A stretch of 48,197 bases of DNA, from the NCBI RefSeq assembly GCF_001434465.1, contig NZ_AZGE01000011.1, positions 1 through 48,197 of the forward strand. The letters run 5' to 3'. Of this stretch, positions 34,483 through 42,483 are shown in pieces; the stretch's first letter is position 1, and each line of letters starts with the position of its first letter. This stretch comes from Limosilactobacillus oris DSM 4864. GTDB lineage: Bacteria > Bacillota > Bacilli > Lactobacillales > Lactobacillaceae. The position numbers were made by a program, and so were the translations under genes. The notes beneath the pieces are model-generated. The model was not told the DNA's origin. It worked only from the letters and a program-made list of their open reading frames with translations, and made no database searches.

Positions 34483-35244
34483 CTAGGCATGTCCCGTGAT
34501 TTTACGCAGGATAAACTTGCCACCCTTCTTAAACCAGTTAGTATGCTCCATAAAGACGTACTTGACTTCAACAGTCGAATAATGTGGGTGCTGGTCAAGC
34601 CAAACGTCGAGTAAGAGTTCACTCAAGAATCCGTAGACCCGCTTTTCGTAAACTGAGTAATCACTAATGTCCGTCTGCGCTTCTACCTCAGCCAGGACAT
34701 CAAACATCCACGTGCAGTATTCATCTAACGGTTGTTTTTTCATCACGAACATATTAAACATATGTGCCCAGGTCCGCTTCATAACCTTTTCGAAGGACGG
34801 TAAGTAGTCTGGATACTTGTCCGCAATCACCCGCCGCATCACTTCAAAAGGTTCGTGGTGGTGGGCGTGCAGATAATGTGACTCGTTGCTTTCAATAAAG
34901 TAACGACGCTTGGGCGGTAAAATAATATCATGGTTGGACAGTAAACTTACTGCCTGTTCCTTGCTAAGTACACTGTCCAAACTCTTGCGGTGATTCATAC
35001 TCAAGTAGCGGCGATAGTGAACCAGACCCATTGCATCCACATCCAGGTTCTTCCAGCCCCAGTAAATAGCGGTCAGCTCATTATAGGTCGGGTTTTTGGT
35101 AGAGATATTGTCGCCAGTATTATCGCCCTGGAAAGTCTGATTAACGTCCGGGTGAAGCTCCTTGCCGACAAACACCGGCAGGTACAAGTCATCCTTTGGC
35201 ATCGCGTAGTTCTTGTGTGCAGCCACTAATACTTTAACGTCCAC
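34483..35244 (-). CDS. DUF4422 capsular polysaccharide protein (second copy)
   Basis: A 253-aa DUF4422 protein with the same landmarks as the copy at 29864-30640: VAAHKNYAMP at the N-terminus, NTGDNIS, YNELTAIYWGWKN and VHYRRYLS. It differs clearly in sequence from that copy, so they are old paralogs. It starts with GTG at 35244, seven bases after GGAG. It lies between the priming transferase and the GtrB-like gene, where a gene for the second sugar transfer is often found. Confidence 0.82.
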   Translation of the reverse strand: MDVKVLVAAHKNYAMPKDDLYLPVFVGKELHPDVNQTFQGDNTGDNISTKNPTYNELTAIYWGWKNLDVDAMGLVHYRRYLSMNHRKSLDSVLSKEQAVSLLSNHDIILPPKRRYFIESNESHYLHAHHHEPFEVMRRVIADKYPDYLPSFEKVMKRTWAHMFNMFVMKKQPLDEYCTWMFDVLAEVEAQTDISDYSVYEKRVYGFLSELLLDVWLDQHPHYSTVEVKYVFMEHTNWFKKGGKFILRKITGHA

Positions 35245-35263
35245 AGTTATACTCCTATCTCAG

Positions 35264-35917
35264 TTAGTATGCCCCGTTTGGCACGATCATTACTTTCACG
35301 GTTTCAAACATAATTTTCAGGTCCAGCCAAATCGACCGTTCTTGGATATAAGTTAAGTCTAGTTCCACCATCTCTGCGAAGTCGACGTCGTTTCGACCGC
35401 CAACCTGCCACATCCCAGTAGCCCCCGGCTTGACCATCAGCCGTTGCCGGTCATAAGCAGTGTACTGTTCGACCTCACTAACCAGCGGTGGACGAGGTCC
35501 AACAATACTCATCGAACCGCCAATCACGTTAATCAATTGCGGCAGTTCGTCCAGGCTGTACTTGCGAATCACCCGGCCGACCTTCGTAATCCGGGGATCG
35601 TTCTTCATCTTAAACATGGCCCCGTCAATCTCGTTCTGGGCTTGCAGCTTGGCTAACAATTCATCTGCATTGGTCACCATTGACCGAAACTTAAACATCT
35701 TAAAATGTTTGCCGTCCTTGCCGACCCGGGTTTGGGAATAAAAGACCGGGCCCTTTGGATCATTGACCTTGATACAGATTGCAATAATCAAAAAAACTGG
35801 GCTCAACAAAACTACCGCAATCGTTGAAGCGACAACATCAAATAAGCGCTTCACCGTCCGGTAGCCATATTGGTGATTCAATTTTTGTTCATTAATATGA
35901 ATACTTTTATTCTTCAT
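35264..35917 (-). CDS. Priming undecaprenyl-phosphate sugar transferase
   Basis: A 217-aa member of the bacterial sugar transferase family, which starts repeat-unit assembly by moving a sugar-1-phosphate to undecaprenyl phosphate. The N-terminus has KRLFDVVASTIAVVLLSPVF, a reentrant membrane helix. FKFRSMV, then KYSLDELPQLINV, SIVGPRPPL and the C-terminal GATGMWQVGGR are the family's catalytic blocks. It is a short form without the polytopic N-terminal part of WbaP/CpsE. It is the first gene of the EPS transcript. The ribosome site is weak (GAAGAG). The sugar used cannot be told from the sequence. Confidence 0.92.
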   Translation of the reverse strand: MKNKSIHINEQKLNHQYGYRTVKRLFDVVASTIAVVLLSPVFLIIAICIKVNDPKGPVFYSQTRVGKDGKHFKMFKFRSMVTNADELLAKLQAQNEIDGAMFKMKNDPRITKVGRVIRKYSLDELPQLINVIGGSMSIVGPRPPLVSEVEQYTAYDRQRLMVKPGATGMWQVGGRNDVDFAEMVELDLTYIQERSIWLDLKIMFETVKVMIVPNGAY

Positions 35918-35974
35918 TATCTTTTTCTCTTCTTAAAGTTAGGTATCCTATTAATAATACCAGTATTCCCACGC

Positions 35975-36775
35975 TTAGGAAAGACTTTCCTGGTTATCAT
36001 CTAACCAGCCTTGAACGGCGTCGAGGTCGAAGCCCTTACGAAACATCGCCTGTTTGAAGCGGCGTTCCCGGTCCATCCCCGTATAACGCCGGTACCGGCG
36101 CCAGACTTTCTCCGCCTGAGCAGCCAGCAAGTCGGCCTCCTGGTCCGGATCAGTTTCTGGAGTGACCGCCGCTTTAATCTGGTCATAGACCTCCCCGGAA
36201 TACCCCTTCATCATTAGCCCCTGCCGGACCTTTTGTTCCCGCCGGAATTCCGGCTGGTTATGGTAACGTTTGAAGAGCTTCCGGGCAAGTTTACTGGCGT
36301 TCGCCAGGCGGTCAGCTGGTGGAAATTCCTGCAGAGCGGTCTCAATCTCGTTTTCGCCAACCTTTTTCAAGCGAAGCTGCTGACGAATGACCCCCGGGCC
36401 TTTAAGCGTCGTCGTCATCATTGTCCGGACATAGGACCGGGCATACTGCTGATCATCAACTAGGTGCTGGTCCCGGAGTTTCGCCATGATTGGTCCAACG
36501 AACTCCGCCGGCGTCTCCAAGTCACGGAGCTTTTTGAGGACCTCACTCTCACTGCGCATTTGGTAGGACAGGTAGTCCAGGATTTTGCCATAGGCCCGCG
36601 CCTGCTGGTCAGCGGTCGTGATTGCCTCAACCTGGTCCTTATCCAGCTCCACGCCCCTCATCAGGCGGAACTTGACCAGGACACTTTCCGCCACCGGAAA
36701 GGCATAGTGACCGTCCAAGTACACATTATAGCGGCCCTGCCGCTTCTGTGCTTCGATTTTTGAAATCTTCGCCAT
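35975..36775 (-). CDS. recX: Regulatory protein RecX
   Basis: Modulator of RecA filament activity, 266 aa, the long Gram-positive form. N-terminal KISKIEAQKRQGRYNVYLDG is the family start. Three-helix RecX repeats follow (ILDYLSYQMRSESEVLKKL at about 86-104, then two more), ending with FRKGFDLDAVQGWLDD. The ATG follows GGGGGA. It is chromosomal backbone and marks the outer edge of the polysaccharide locus. Confidence 0.93.
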   Translation of the reverse strand: MAKISKIEAQKRQGRYNVYLDGHYAFPVAESVLVKFRLMRGVELDKDQVEAITTADQQARAYGKILDYLSYQMRSESEVLKKLRDLETPAEFVGPIMAKLRDQHLVDDQQYARSYVRTMMTTTLKGPGVIRQQLRLKKVGENEIETALQEFPPADRLANASKLARKLFKRYHNQPEFRREQKVRQGLMMKGYSGEVYDQIKAAVTPETDPDQEADLLAAQAEKVWRRYRRYTGMDRERRFKQAMFRKGFDLDAVQGWLDDNQESLS

Positions 36776-36818
36776 TTCTTAAAATTCCCCCTTCACTTTT
36801 ACCGCGCTCAGCCGTTTA

Positions 36819-36848
36819 TGTAAGTGTAAGCAGTGATCACCACTTACA
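36819..36848 (+). promoter_or_regulatory. Inverted repeat in the leader of the DUF1659 gene
   Basis: TGTAAGTG (36819-36826) and CACTTACA (36841-36848) match exactly, with a GTGATCAC palindrome overlapping the right arm. It lies 27 bases before the start codon of the plus-strand gene and could be an operator or a leader hairpin. Confidence 0.35.
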
Positions 36849-36874
36849 AAATCAAACTAAAAGGAGTGCTCACC

Positions 36875-37090
36875 ATGAGTAACGAACGTCAATTCAAATC
36901 AGCCAAACTGCAAGTAACCCTAGCCGGGGCCAAGCATCCCAAGGGCGCTACCCACATCCTGAATAACGTCAAGCAGGACTTGACCGCCGCCCAAGTTGCT
37001 TCCGTCACCGCTGCTCTGGAAAGTCTGACCGGCGAACAGTGCACGGGCGCTAATATTGTCACGACCGAACAATTCGCAATCGCACAGTAA
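36875..37090 (+). CDS. DUF1659 family small protein
   Basis: A 71-aa protein of the DUF1659 family, with no known function. The start at 36875 (MSNERQF) follows AAGGAG. The longer frame upstream overlaps the ribosome site and an inverted repeat. Key features are the VTLAGAKHPKGATHILNNVK region and LTGEQCTGANIVTTE near the end. It is followed 30 bases later by a DUF2922 gene. The two families are a common pair in Bacilli and are often found together. Confidence 0.85.
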   Translation: MSNERQFKSAKLQVTLAGAKHPKGATHILNNVKQDLTAAQVASVTAALESLTGEQCTGANIVTTEQFAIAQ

Positions 37091-37120
37091 TCTGAATAAT
37101 AGAAAGGAAGTCCGCCTACT

Positions 37121-37357
37121 ATGAAGACTCTCAACTTAACTTTCAAGAGCAACCGCGGCAAGAAGCACCTCTTAAAACTTAGCTACGCCAGCGAAAACCT
37201 CTCTGCCGAAACAGTCCGGCAGGCAATGGACCAGTTGTCCACCATCAATGCCTTCACCAACAAGGAGGGCGAAAACATTTACGCAACGCCGGTTTCCGCC
37301 AAGTACGTCGACACGGTTTCTACCGTTCTCTTTAACGACGAACGGCCGGCGGCATAG
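37121..37357 (+). CDS. DUF2922 family small protein
   Basis: A 78-aa protein of the DUF2922 family, partner of the DUF1659 protein just upstream. It starts MKTLNLTFKSNRGKKH and ends with the conserved-type KYVDTVSTVLFN. GAAAGGAAG serves as ribosome site. The gene ends at a hairpin with a T run. Function unknown. Confidence 0.85.
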   Translation: MKTLNLTFKSNRGKKHLLKLSYASENLSAETVRQAMDQLSTINAFTNKEGENIYATPVSAKYVDTVSTVLFNDERPAA

Positions 37358-37366
37358 CCATCCTTG

Positions 37367-37418
37367 TGGGGGGCGGGAAGACGAACTAGACAAGCTAGTT
37401 CTTTCCCGCTCCCTTTTC
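37367..37418. terminator. Hairpin terminator between DUF2922 and the YihY gene (dispersed repeat copy)
   Basis: GGGCGGGAA and TTCCCGCTC form the outer stem, and GAACTAG/CTAGTTC the inner stem. On the plus strand CCCTTTTCTTT follows. The minus-strand YihY gene ends inside the hairpin (its TAG is in the inner arm). The inner part is identical to the hairpin at 40534-40575, where the outer stem is changed to GGTGGGAC/GTCCCACTC. Confidence 0.75.
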
Positions 37419-38303
37419 TTTATGCCAGTGTTCCCGGTCAATCACCTGCCAGAAGTGTTCCCGCTCTTCCAGGACACCCTCGTGCGCTTCCTGGAGGGTC
37501 GCGTTGAGGACCGCCCCCAACATAATCACGTAGCCGGAGAGGTCCAGCCAAATCATCATCGCGATGAAAGCCCCAATCGTCTTATAAGAAACCACACTAT
37601 GCCGGAAGAAGACCGTGTAGTAGGAGAAGAGCCGGGAAAGGCCCATCCACAAAAGCGCCGCCAGGAGGGCCCCCGTCGCCGCGTAGCGTAAGCGGACCTT
37701 CGCATTAGGCACGAAATAGTACAGCAGGGTCAGGGCAATAAAGAGGACCGCCAGGGCAACCGGCCACCGGAGCGAGTTGAAGAGCGAAATATAACGCCGA
37801 TTAAACTGCAGCAGCGGTTGGATGCTATTGAGCACCTGCTCCCCAAAACCATAGAGCAGGACAATCGCGTAGATCAGGATGATCACGACAATCATCCAGA
37901 TAAAGGAGACCACCCGGTTAATGACTGGATTTTGGTTGCGGGCCACGTCATAGGTCAGGTTAACCGACCGCTGAAAGGCCGCGATTCCCTGGCTGGTCGA
38001 CCAGAGGGCAATCAGGGCCCCCGTTGTCAGCAGGCCCCCACTCCCCTGCCGCAGGAAGTCATAAATCAGTGGCTTGATAAAAACATAGACTGAGGACGGG
38101 ACGGCTGTCTGGAGGTAACTGAGGACCGTATCGGCGTCCAGGCCGACCATCGGCAGCAGGTTTCCAATCACCAGCACCGCCGGAAAAATCGACAGCAGGG
38201 TATAGTAAGCTAACATTGCCGCCGAGCTGGAAATCTGGGCCATGGTAAAGTGCCGCATTAACAACAGGACAAAGTTCTTCAATTTTCCCGGTTCGTTTTT
38301 CAT
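37395..38303 (-). CDS. YihY/virulence factor BrkB family membrane protein
   Basis: A 302-aa membrane protein with about six helices. SSAAMLAYYTLLSIFPAVLVIG (residues 27-48) is the family's N-terminal signature, and FNSLRWPVALAVLFIALTLLYYFVPN is the conserved core. Despite older labels (ribonuclease BN, BrkB) its function is not settled. The ATG follows AGGGAGG. The protein ends with a basic Lys/Gly-rich tail. Confidence 0.9.
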   Translation of the reverse strand: MKNEPGKLKNFVLLLMRHFTMAQISSSAAMLAYYTLLSIFPAVLVIGNLLPMVGLDADTVLSYLQTAVPSSVYVFIKPLIYDFLRQGSGGLLTTGALIALWSTSQGIAAFQRSVNLTYDVARNQNPVINRVVSFIWMIVVIILIYAIVLLYGFGEQVLNSIQPLLQFNRRYISLFNSLRWPVALAVLFIALTLLYYFVPNAKVRLRYAATGALLAALLWMGLSRLFSYYTVFFRHSVVSYKTIGAFIAMMIWLDLSGYVIMLGAVLNATLQEAHEGVLEEREHFWQVIDREHWHKEKGAGKN

Positions 38304-38377
38304 GCCGTCCTCCCTTGAATAACATAGGGCTATTATAGCAAAAAGACGACCAAAAGAGCAGGCCGGAATCTAAGCTG

Positions 38378-38424
38378 GATTAAAAAGGAGGCTGGGAGAA
38401 AACGATGGTTTTCTCACCAGCCTC
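38378..38424 (-). terminator. Terminator hairpin after the YjeM-type permease gene
   Basis: GAGGCTGGGAGAAAAC and GTTTTCTCACCAGCCTC form a 16-bp stem with one bulge. On the minus strand CCTTTTT follows. It belongs to the GAGGCTGG hairpin family also seen at 4218 and 40369. Confidence 0.7.
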
Positions 38425-38429
38425 TTGCT

Positions 38430-38610
38430 AGTTCTTAACTATTATAAAGATAACGTGCGAAACCAATAGGCTAACTGCGTGTCGTAACCACAGGGCTAGT
38501 GTCTAACGCCGCGAAGCAAGGCTATTTGCCTACGAACGCTAGCCGGCCCGTGCCGTGCCAACTATCGTTCTAGGTTAGCCATACGCCCTGTCGAGGAGGT
38601 TATTTCCCAC
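38430..38610. repeat. Intergenic dispersed repeat with nested inverted repeats
   Basis: A gene-free stretch between YihY and the permease. It starts AAGATAACGTGCG and ends CCCTGTCGAGGAGG, both shared (as a shortened version) with 4264-4293. Inside it, GGCTAAC pairs with GTTAGCC and GGGCTAG with CTAGCC, so an RNA copy would fold strongly. No open frame is convincing. It may be an immobile repeat element or an RNA. Confidence 0.5.
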
Positions 38611-38631
38611 TCACTTCATTTTAAAAACTAT

Positions 38632-40137
38632 TTATTTTTCGACTTTACCTTTCTTTACCGCAATTTGGTAGAAGACCAGAGCAACGATGGCGAAGAAGAT
38701 TGGTCCCGCCAGTGTCCAGAAGGCGGTCTGGTAATCCTTTTCCGTCAATGGCTGGATAAAGGTGAACAGGATCCCGATAATCAAAATCAGTTCCACGAAG
38801 ATTACCAAGACGTCAGTCCAAAAGCGGTTCTTAAAGGCAACGAACGGCCGGTCAAGGTCCTTCTTAGCCTTAAAGAATGGGAAGGCCCCAATCAGGAAGA
38901 TGTACGGGAAGGTCGCGGACACGTTGGCCATGTCGGTCAAAATCAGGTAGAACTTCTGGGCAGCCGAGCCACCGAAAGCGACCAAGAAGATGATAACACA
39001 AACAACGATGGCTTGCAGCCACATGGCGTTAGCCGGCATGTTGGCCTTGTTCAGCTTAGTCAGCTTCTTCGGCCACAGGTTCGGGTTGGATCCGAGGATA
39101 AAGGCCTTGATTGGCGAGTAGAGCAGGATAAACAGTGCCCCTAAGAATCCCAGAGTCTGCGCCAAAGCGACGATCCGGGTCATGACAACCCCGCAGGTCA
39201 ACGCGGCGGCGTGAGACCAGCCGAGGGCGTTCCCCAGGGCAATTCCCAGGTAGTTGAAGACTACATAGGTAACGTTTCCTAGGTTAACGCTACTCTTCGT
39301 CAAGTCCTGCTGGTAGTTGATGGACCAACCGAGCATAAAAATCATCAATACATAGGTCCCAATCGTGAAGATGCTGGCAATAATCAGGCCTTTCGGGAAA
39401 GTCTTTTCAGGGTTCTTCATGCTATCTGTAACGGACCCCAGTGACTCCATCCCCCCGTATGCGAAGATCGCGTAGACCACGAAAGAAATAATTGCAATTG
39501 GCGTTTGGAACTGCGGGTTTGGTGACGTGATAAAGGTGCTGGCACCGTGAATTGGCTGGGCCAGGACCCCCTTCTTGGCAATCAGGACAATCACGCTGAC
39601 AATCACGAAGATGATGTTAACGGCAATGGTGAAAATCCCACCAAGTGAGCCGACTTTGGCAATCGAGTTGATTCCCCGGGAACTCAGGTAGGTAATGAAA
39701 AGGATCATCAAGATCCCCAGTACCCCGATGAATTGGGTGGAATCAAGACCAAAGGCGTGCCACTGCTGGGTGGTGTCCTTACCGAAAATCAATGCAGACA
39801 AGGTGATCCAAATCCGTGAAGCGGTCGAAACCATCCAGACAATCCAGGATGCCAGCCACACGAACGTCCCGACAAAGGCAACCCGTTCACCAACGGAACC
39901 GGCCAACCAGGAGTAAATGCCCCCCTTAGCTTCTTTGAAGGTGGAACCATATTCCGCCATCATCAAGCCGCACGGGAAGAAGAAACAGATCCCAGCCAGT
40001 GCGTACCAGATAATACTACCGTAGCCCATTTGCAGATAAGCGTTCGAAACATTCCCGAAACCAAAGATCGCGGTAATGATCATCGTTACCAGGCCAAAGG
40101 TAGTAATGACTTTTTTATTACTACTTTGCTCTTCCAA
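38632..40137 (-). CDS. yjeM: APC-family amino acid permease, YjeM type
   Basis: A membrane transporter with about 12 helices, related to glutamate/GABA antiporters. The stretch TTFGLVTMIITAIFGFGNVSNAY at the start and YAIFAYGGMESLGSVTDSMKNPEKTFPKG in the middle are typical of the group usually labelled YjeM. The substrate is not proven. I place the start at a TTG (40137), eight bases after GGAGG. The frame extends five codons upstream to another TTG that precedes this site. Single-gene unit with a terminator downstream. Confidence 0.85.
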   Translation of the reverse strand: MEEQSSNKKVITTFGLVTMIITAIFGFGNVSNAYLQMGYGSIIWYALAGICFFFPCGLMMAEYGSTFKEAKGGIYSWLAGSVGERVAFVGTFVWLASWIVWMVSTASRIWITLSALIFGKDTTQQWHAFGLDSTQFIGVLGILMILFITYLSSRGINSIAKVGSLGGIFTIAVNIIFVIVSVIVLIAKKGVLAQPIHGASTFITSPNPQFQTPIAIISFVVYAIFAYGGMESLGSVTDSMKNPEKTFPKGLIIASIFTIGTYVLMIFMLGWSINYQQDLTKSSVNLGNVTYVVFNYLGIALGNALGWSHAAALTCGVVMTRIVALAQTLGFLGALFILLYSPIKAFILGSNPNLWPKKLTKLNKANMPANAMWLQAIVVCVIIFLVAFGGSAAQKFYLILTDMANVSATFPYIFLIGAFPFFKAKKDLDRPFVAFKNRFWTDVLVIFVELILIIGILFTFIQPLTEKDYQTAFWTLAGPIFFAIVALVFYQIAVKKGKVEK

Positions 40138-40152
40138 TTCTAATGCCTCCAA

Positions 40153-40364
40153 TAATAAGTGCAGATATAATGAATATTCTTAGTATAATCGTCTTTTTGT
40201 ATAATAAAACATTTTCAACGATATTCTAACCTAATTTTAATATAAATATTCATATTAGGATGGCTGTTTATACATTGTAATTTGGATAATTGCCTTTATT
40301 CCGGTAAATATTCGTATAAAGATACATTGAGTGACATGCATAAAAATCAGAAATAAAAGTTATT
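40153..40364. promoter_or_regulatory. A/T-rich upstream region of the permease with three AATATTC boxes
   Basis: AATATTC occurs at 40173-40179, 40245-40251 and 40307-40313 in an otherwise A/T-rich region before the permease gene. TATACT on the minus strand (just after 40179) may be its -10 box. The repeated boxes could be regulator-binding sites. No gene is seen here. Confidence 0.3.
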
Positions 40365-40394
40365 AAAAGAGGCTGGGCATAAACCCAACCTCTT
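40365..40394 (-). terminator. Terminator-like GAGGCTGGG hairpin
   Basis: GAGGCTGGG and CCCAACCTC pair with one wobble around a 6-base loop. On the minus strand CTCTTTTAATAACTTTT follows. It is a likely end of the zinc-ribbon operon transcript. Confidence 0.6.
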
Positions 40395-40399
40395 CAATA

Positions 40400-40580
40400 T
40401 TTTAAAGTTAGTAATGCCTCAGCGCAGTAACTGGCTGGCAGTTCAAACGCTGATGAATCAGCATTTGACCAACCCTAAATAGGCTAGCTGCGCAGCGTAG
40501 CCATTCTTCCTACAGGCTAGTTGCGCGTCGACGGAGGTGGGACGACGAACTAGACAAGCTAGTTCTGTCCCACTCTCTTA
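40400..40580. repeat. Intergenic dispersed repeat with terminal hairpin
   Basis: A gene-free stretch after the zinc-ribbon operon. It contains the palindrome GGCTAGCTGCGCAGCGTAGCC region (40484-40504) and ends in the hairpin 40534-40575, whose inner part (GAACTAG, 5-base loop, CTAGTTC) is identical to that at 37367-37418. It is the same family as 38430-38610 in layout. Confidence 0.55.
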
Positions 40581-40590
40581 GTTCCATTTA

Positions 40591-41691
40591 CTAATCTACT
40601 TCGCCTTCTGAATTTGGTTTCTGCATTTTAACCCCATCGACCTTGAATATGTCATAGCCAAAGTTCACCGCACCGTCGACATCATCACCTGGGAAATAAA
40701 TTGGCAAACTATTGTCATCATTCCCGGTTTCTGGATCCGTATATTGAGCAACCCACTTATACTCGGTCTTATAACGATACTTGCGGTGGTGCTTCTTATG
40801 ATGTTTCTTTTTCACCTTCACCTGTACCGCCTCGTAGTCGTAGGCACGAGTATCGGCTTGATCCCAATTAATGTGCAATTTCCCATTCTTATTAACATGC
40901 CACATTCCCACGGTTCGATAGTTTCCCGTCTTACTATTGTTGTAAGCCGTCGCATTATCATCCCGCCAGTAAGGGTTAACGTTCACGCCAAGCGTACCAT
41001 CCGAATTAAATTTCAGAAAGACGGTTGAGTATTCCTCCGGGTAACCCTTATCATGATCAGGAATTTGGTTGCAGAAATCATCATCCGCATCACTTGTATC
41101 ATCACCCGGGCGGTTCTTGAAATAGGAATAACAATAAATCTTGTCATTTAACTGGTCCTTTACAAAGGCTTGACCGAGCCGGTTACTGGAGAAGGAAAAA
41201 TTATGCGCACTGACAAAATTGACACCGCCGATTACGAACAGTAGCACTTCAGCAATCCCGACAATTATAATCCGTTGCTTTTTACTTCCCTTAACCAGCA
41301 GCCAGGTCAGTCCTGCCAATGCAACTCCTAAAACAAGGTAACTAGGCAGTACAATTCCCGTAATTTGGCTTGTCAAGCCAGCGCCTACCTTTTCGTAGGC
41401 ATCAATCAGTGACGGCTCCCGCTGATTTAAAATCGCGTGGTAGTCTTGGTTAGCAATCATAATAAATACTAAACTGGTCAGTGCAACAATTAACGCTACC
41501 ACGATTCCCGCGTACCATTTCCAATCCTGTTTCTTAAATGGGTGCAATCCCAGTCCCTGGAAGTCAAAATGCTTCGTCATTTGTTGGCGCCGGTGCGGCC
41601 GAGTCGCCGGTAATTCCTGCCCACAATGGGGACAAAAGCGGGCTCCCTGCTTATAGTTTTTCCCACAATGGGGACACTTTCCTAATTTCAT
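40591..41691 (-). CDS. Zinc-ribbon membrane protein E
   Basis: A 366-aa membrane protein. The N-terminus carries a double CxxCG zinc ribbon (CPHCG at 5-9, FCPHCG at 19-24). A linker leads to helices at about 58-80, 110-135 and 140-162. The C-terminal half (about 170-366) is extracellular-looking, with Asp/Asn-rich strands and a Lys/His-rich stretch (KKKHHKKHHRKYRYK). Its wording around GNYRTVGMWHVNKNGKLHI suggests a lipocalin-like or beta-sandwich domain. The ATG follows AAGAGG. Last gene of an operon of similar proteins. Function unknown. Confidence 0.82.
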   Translation of the reverse strand: MKLGKCPHCGKNYKQGARFCPHCGQELPATRPHRRQQMTKHFDFQGLGLHPFKKQDWKWYAGIVVALIVALTSLVFIMIANQDYHAILNQREPSLIDAYEKVGAGLTSQITGIVLPSYLVLGVALAGLTWLLVKGSKKQRIIIVGIAEVLLFVIGGVNFVSAHNFSFSSNRLGQAFVKDQLNDKIYCYSYFKNRPGDDTSDADDDFCNQIPDHDKGYPEEYSTVFLKFNSDGTLGVNVNPYWRDDNATAYNNSKTGNYRTVGMWHVNKNGKLHINWDQADTRAYDYEAVQVKVKKKHHKKHHRKYRYKTEYKWVAQYTDPETGNDDNSLPIYFPGDDVDGAVNFGYDIFKVDGVKMQKPNSEGEVD

Positions 41692-41700
41692 TTTTACCTC

Positions 41701-42483
41701 TTATTGTTGATATAATTTTCCGTATTGAAAGACTGCCTGCTGGTTGGCGTGACCAGTAATTGTCACTAAGTAGCCCTTATGAGAGTGACTAGGATCCAAA
41801 TCATCGTCAGTCTGATTCGTCCGGTAACCAATTACATAATTCCCGTTGTTTAACCGCTGTCTAATCTTTTCCTGGATTAAGTTCAGCTGCGAGTCGTATT
41901 GGTACTGCCCTGGGTCGTCATCATCAAGTGCATAGTGCTTAAAGCCTAAGTGGACGGGATCTTCTTTAGATAGTTTCTGCTTACCTTCAATTACAGAAGG
42001 CTCGTGATAACTGGGTTTATACGTACCTTCTTTCATCCCCACGTACTTTGCAATACCGCGATAGGTTAACCGCCCATTGTCTAACTTCAGGTCACCTAAT
42101 TCCGTATCGCCTAAATTATAGATTGCCGTGTAAAATTCATTATTCTTGTAGAAAAAGCGGTAGGCATAGGTAACTTTGGTGCTGTCGTCAAGCCGGTCGA
42201 CGGTCTGGTTATCAGGAGTGACTAACCAAATAATATCGCTGTCTTCCTTGGTAATACTTAGACGATGGTTGTCGTAACTGGAACAGGCCAACCAACTAAT
42301 GGCGACGATAACTACCCCAACAATGATGGAGAAACCAATCCGCCGCCAAAACGACCGCTGGTGTCCTTGGTAGCTAACCGGTTTGACAAATTCAGCTTGC
42401 GGAGCAATATACTTGGTACCACATTGGGGACAAAAGCTCTGGTCCGCCTTGAGCGCGTGACCACAGTGAGAACATTTTTTCAT
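41701..42483 (-). CDS. Zinc-ribbon membrane protein D
   Basis: A 260-aa protein with an N-terminal zinc ribbon (CSHCG at 4-8, FCPQCG at 18-23), one membrane helix at about 46-67, and a large outside domain (about 70-260) containing NGRLTYRGIAKYVGMKEG and a C-terminal YLVTITGHANQQ strand. The topology is a cytoplasmic metal-binding head, one helix and an extracellular sensor-like part. Its ATG overlaps the stop of the upstream gene (ATGA). Function unknown. Confidence 0.82.
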   Translation of the reverse strand: MKKCSHCGHALKADQSFCPQCGTKYIAPQAEFVKPVSYQGHQRSFWRRIGFSIIVGVVIVAISWLACSSYDNHRLSITKEDSDIIWLVTPDNQTVDRLDDSTKVTYAYRFFYKNNEFYTAIYNLGDTELGDLKLDNGRLTYRGIAKYVGMKEGTYKPSYHEPSVIEGKQKLSKEDPVHLGFKHYALDDDDPGQYQYDSQLNLIQEKIRQRLNNGNYVIGYRTNQTDDDLDPSHSHKGYLVTITGHANQQAVFQYGKLYQQ

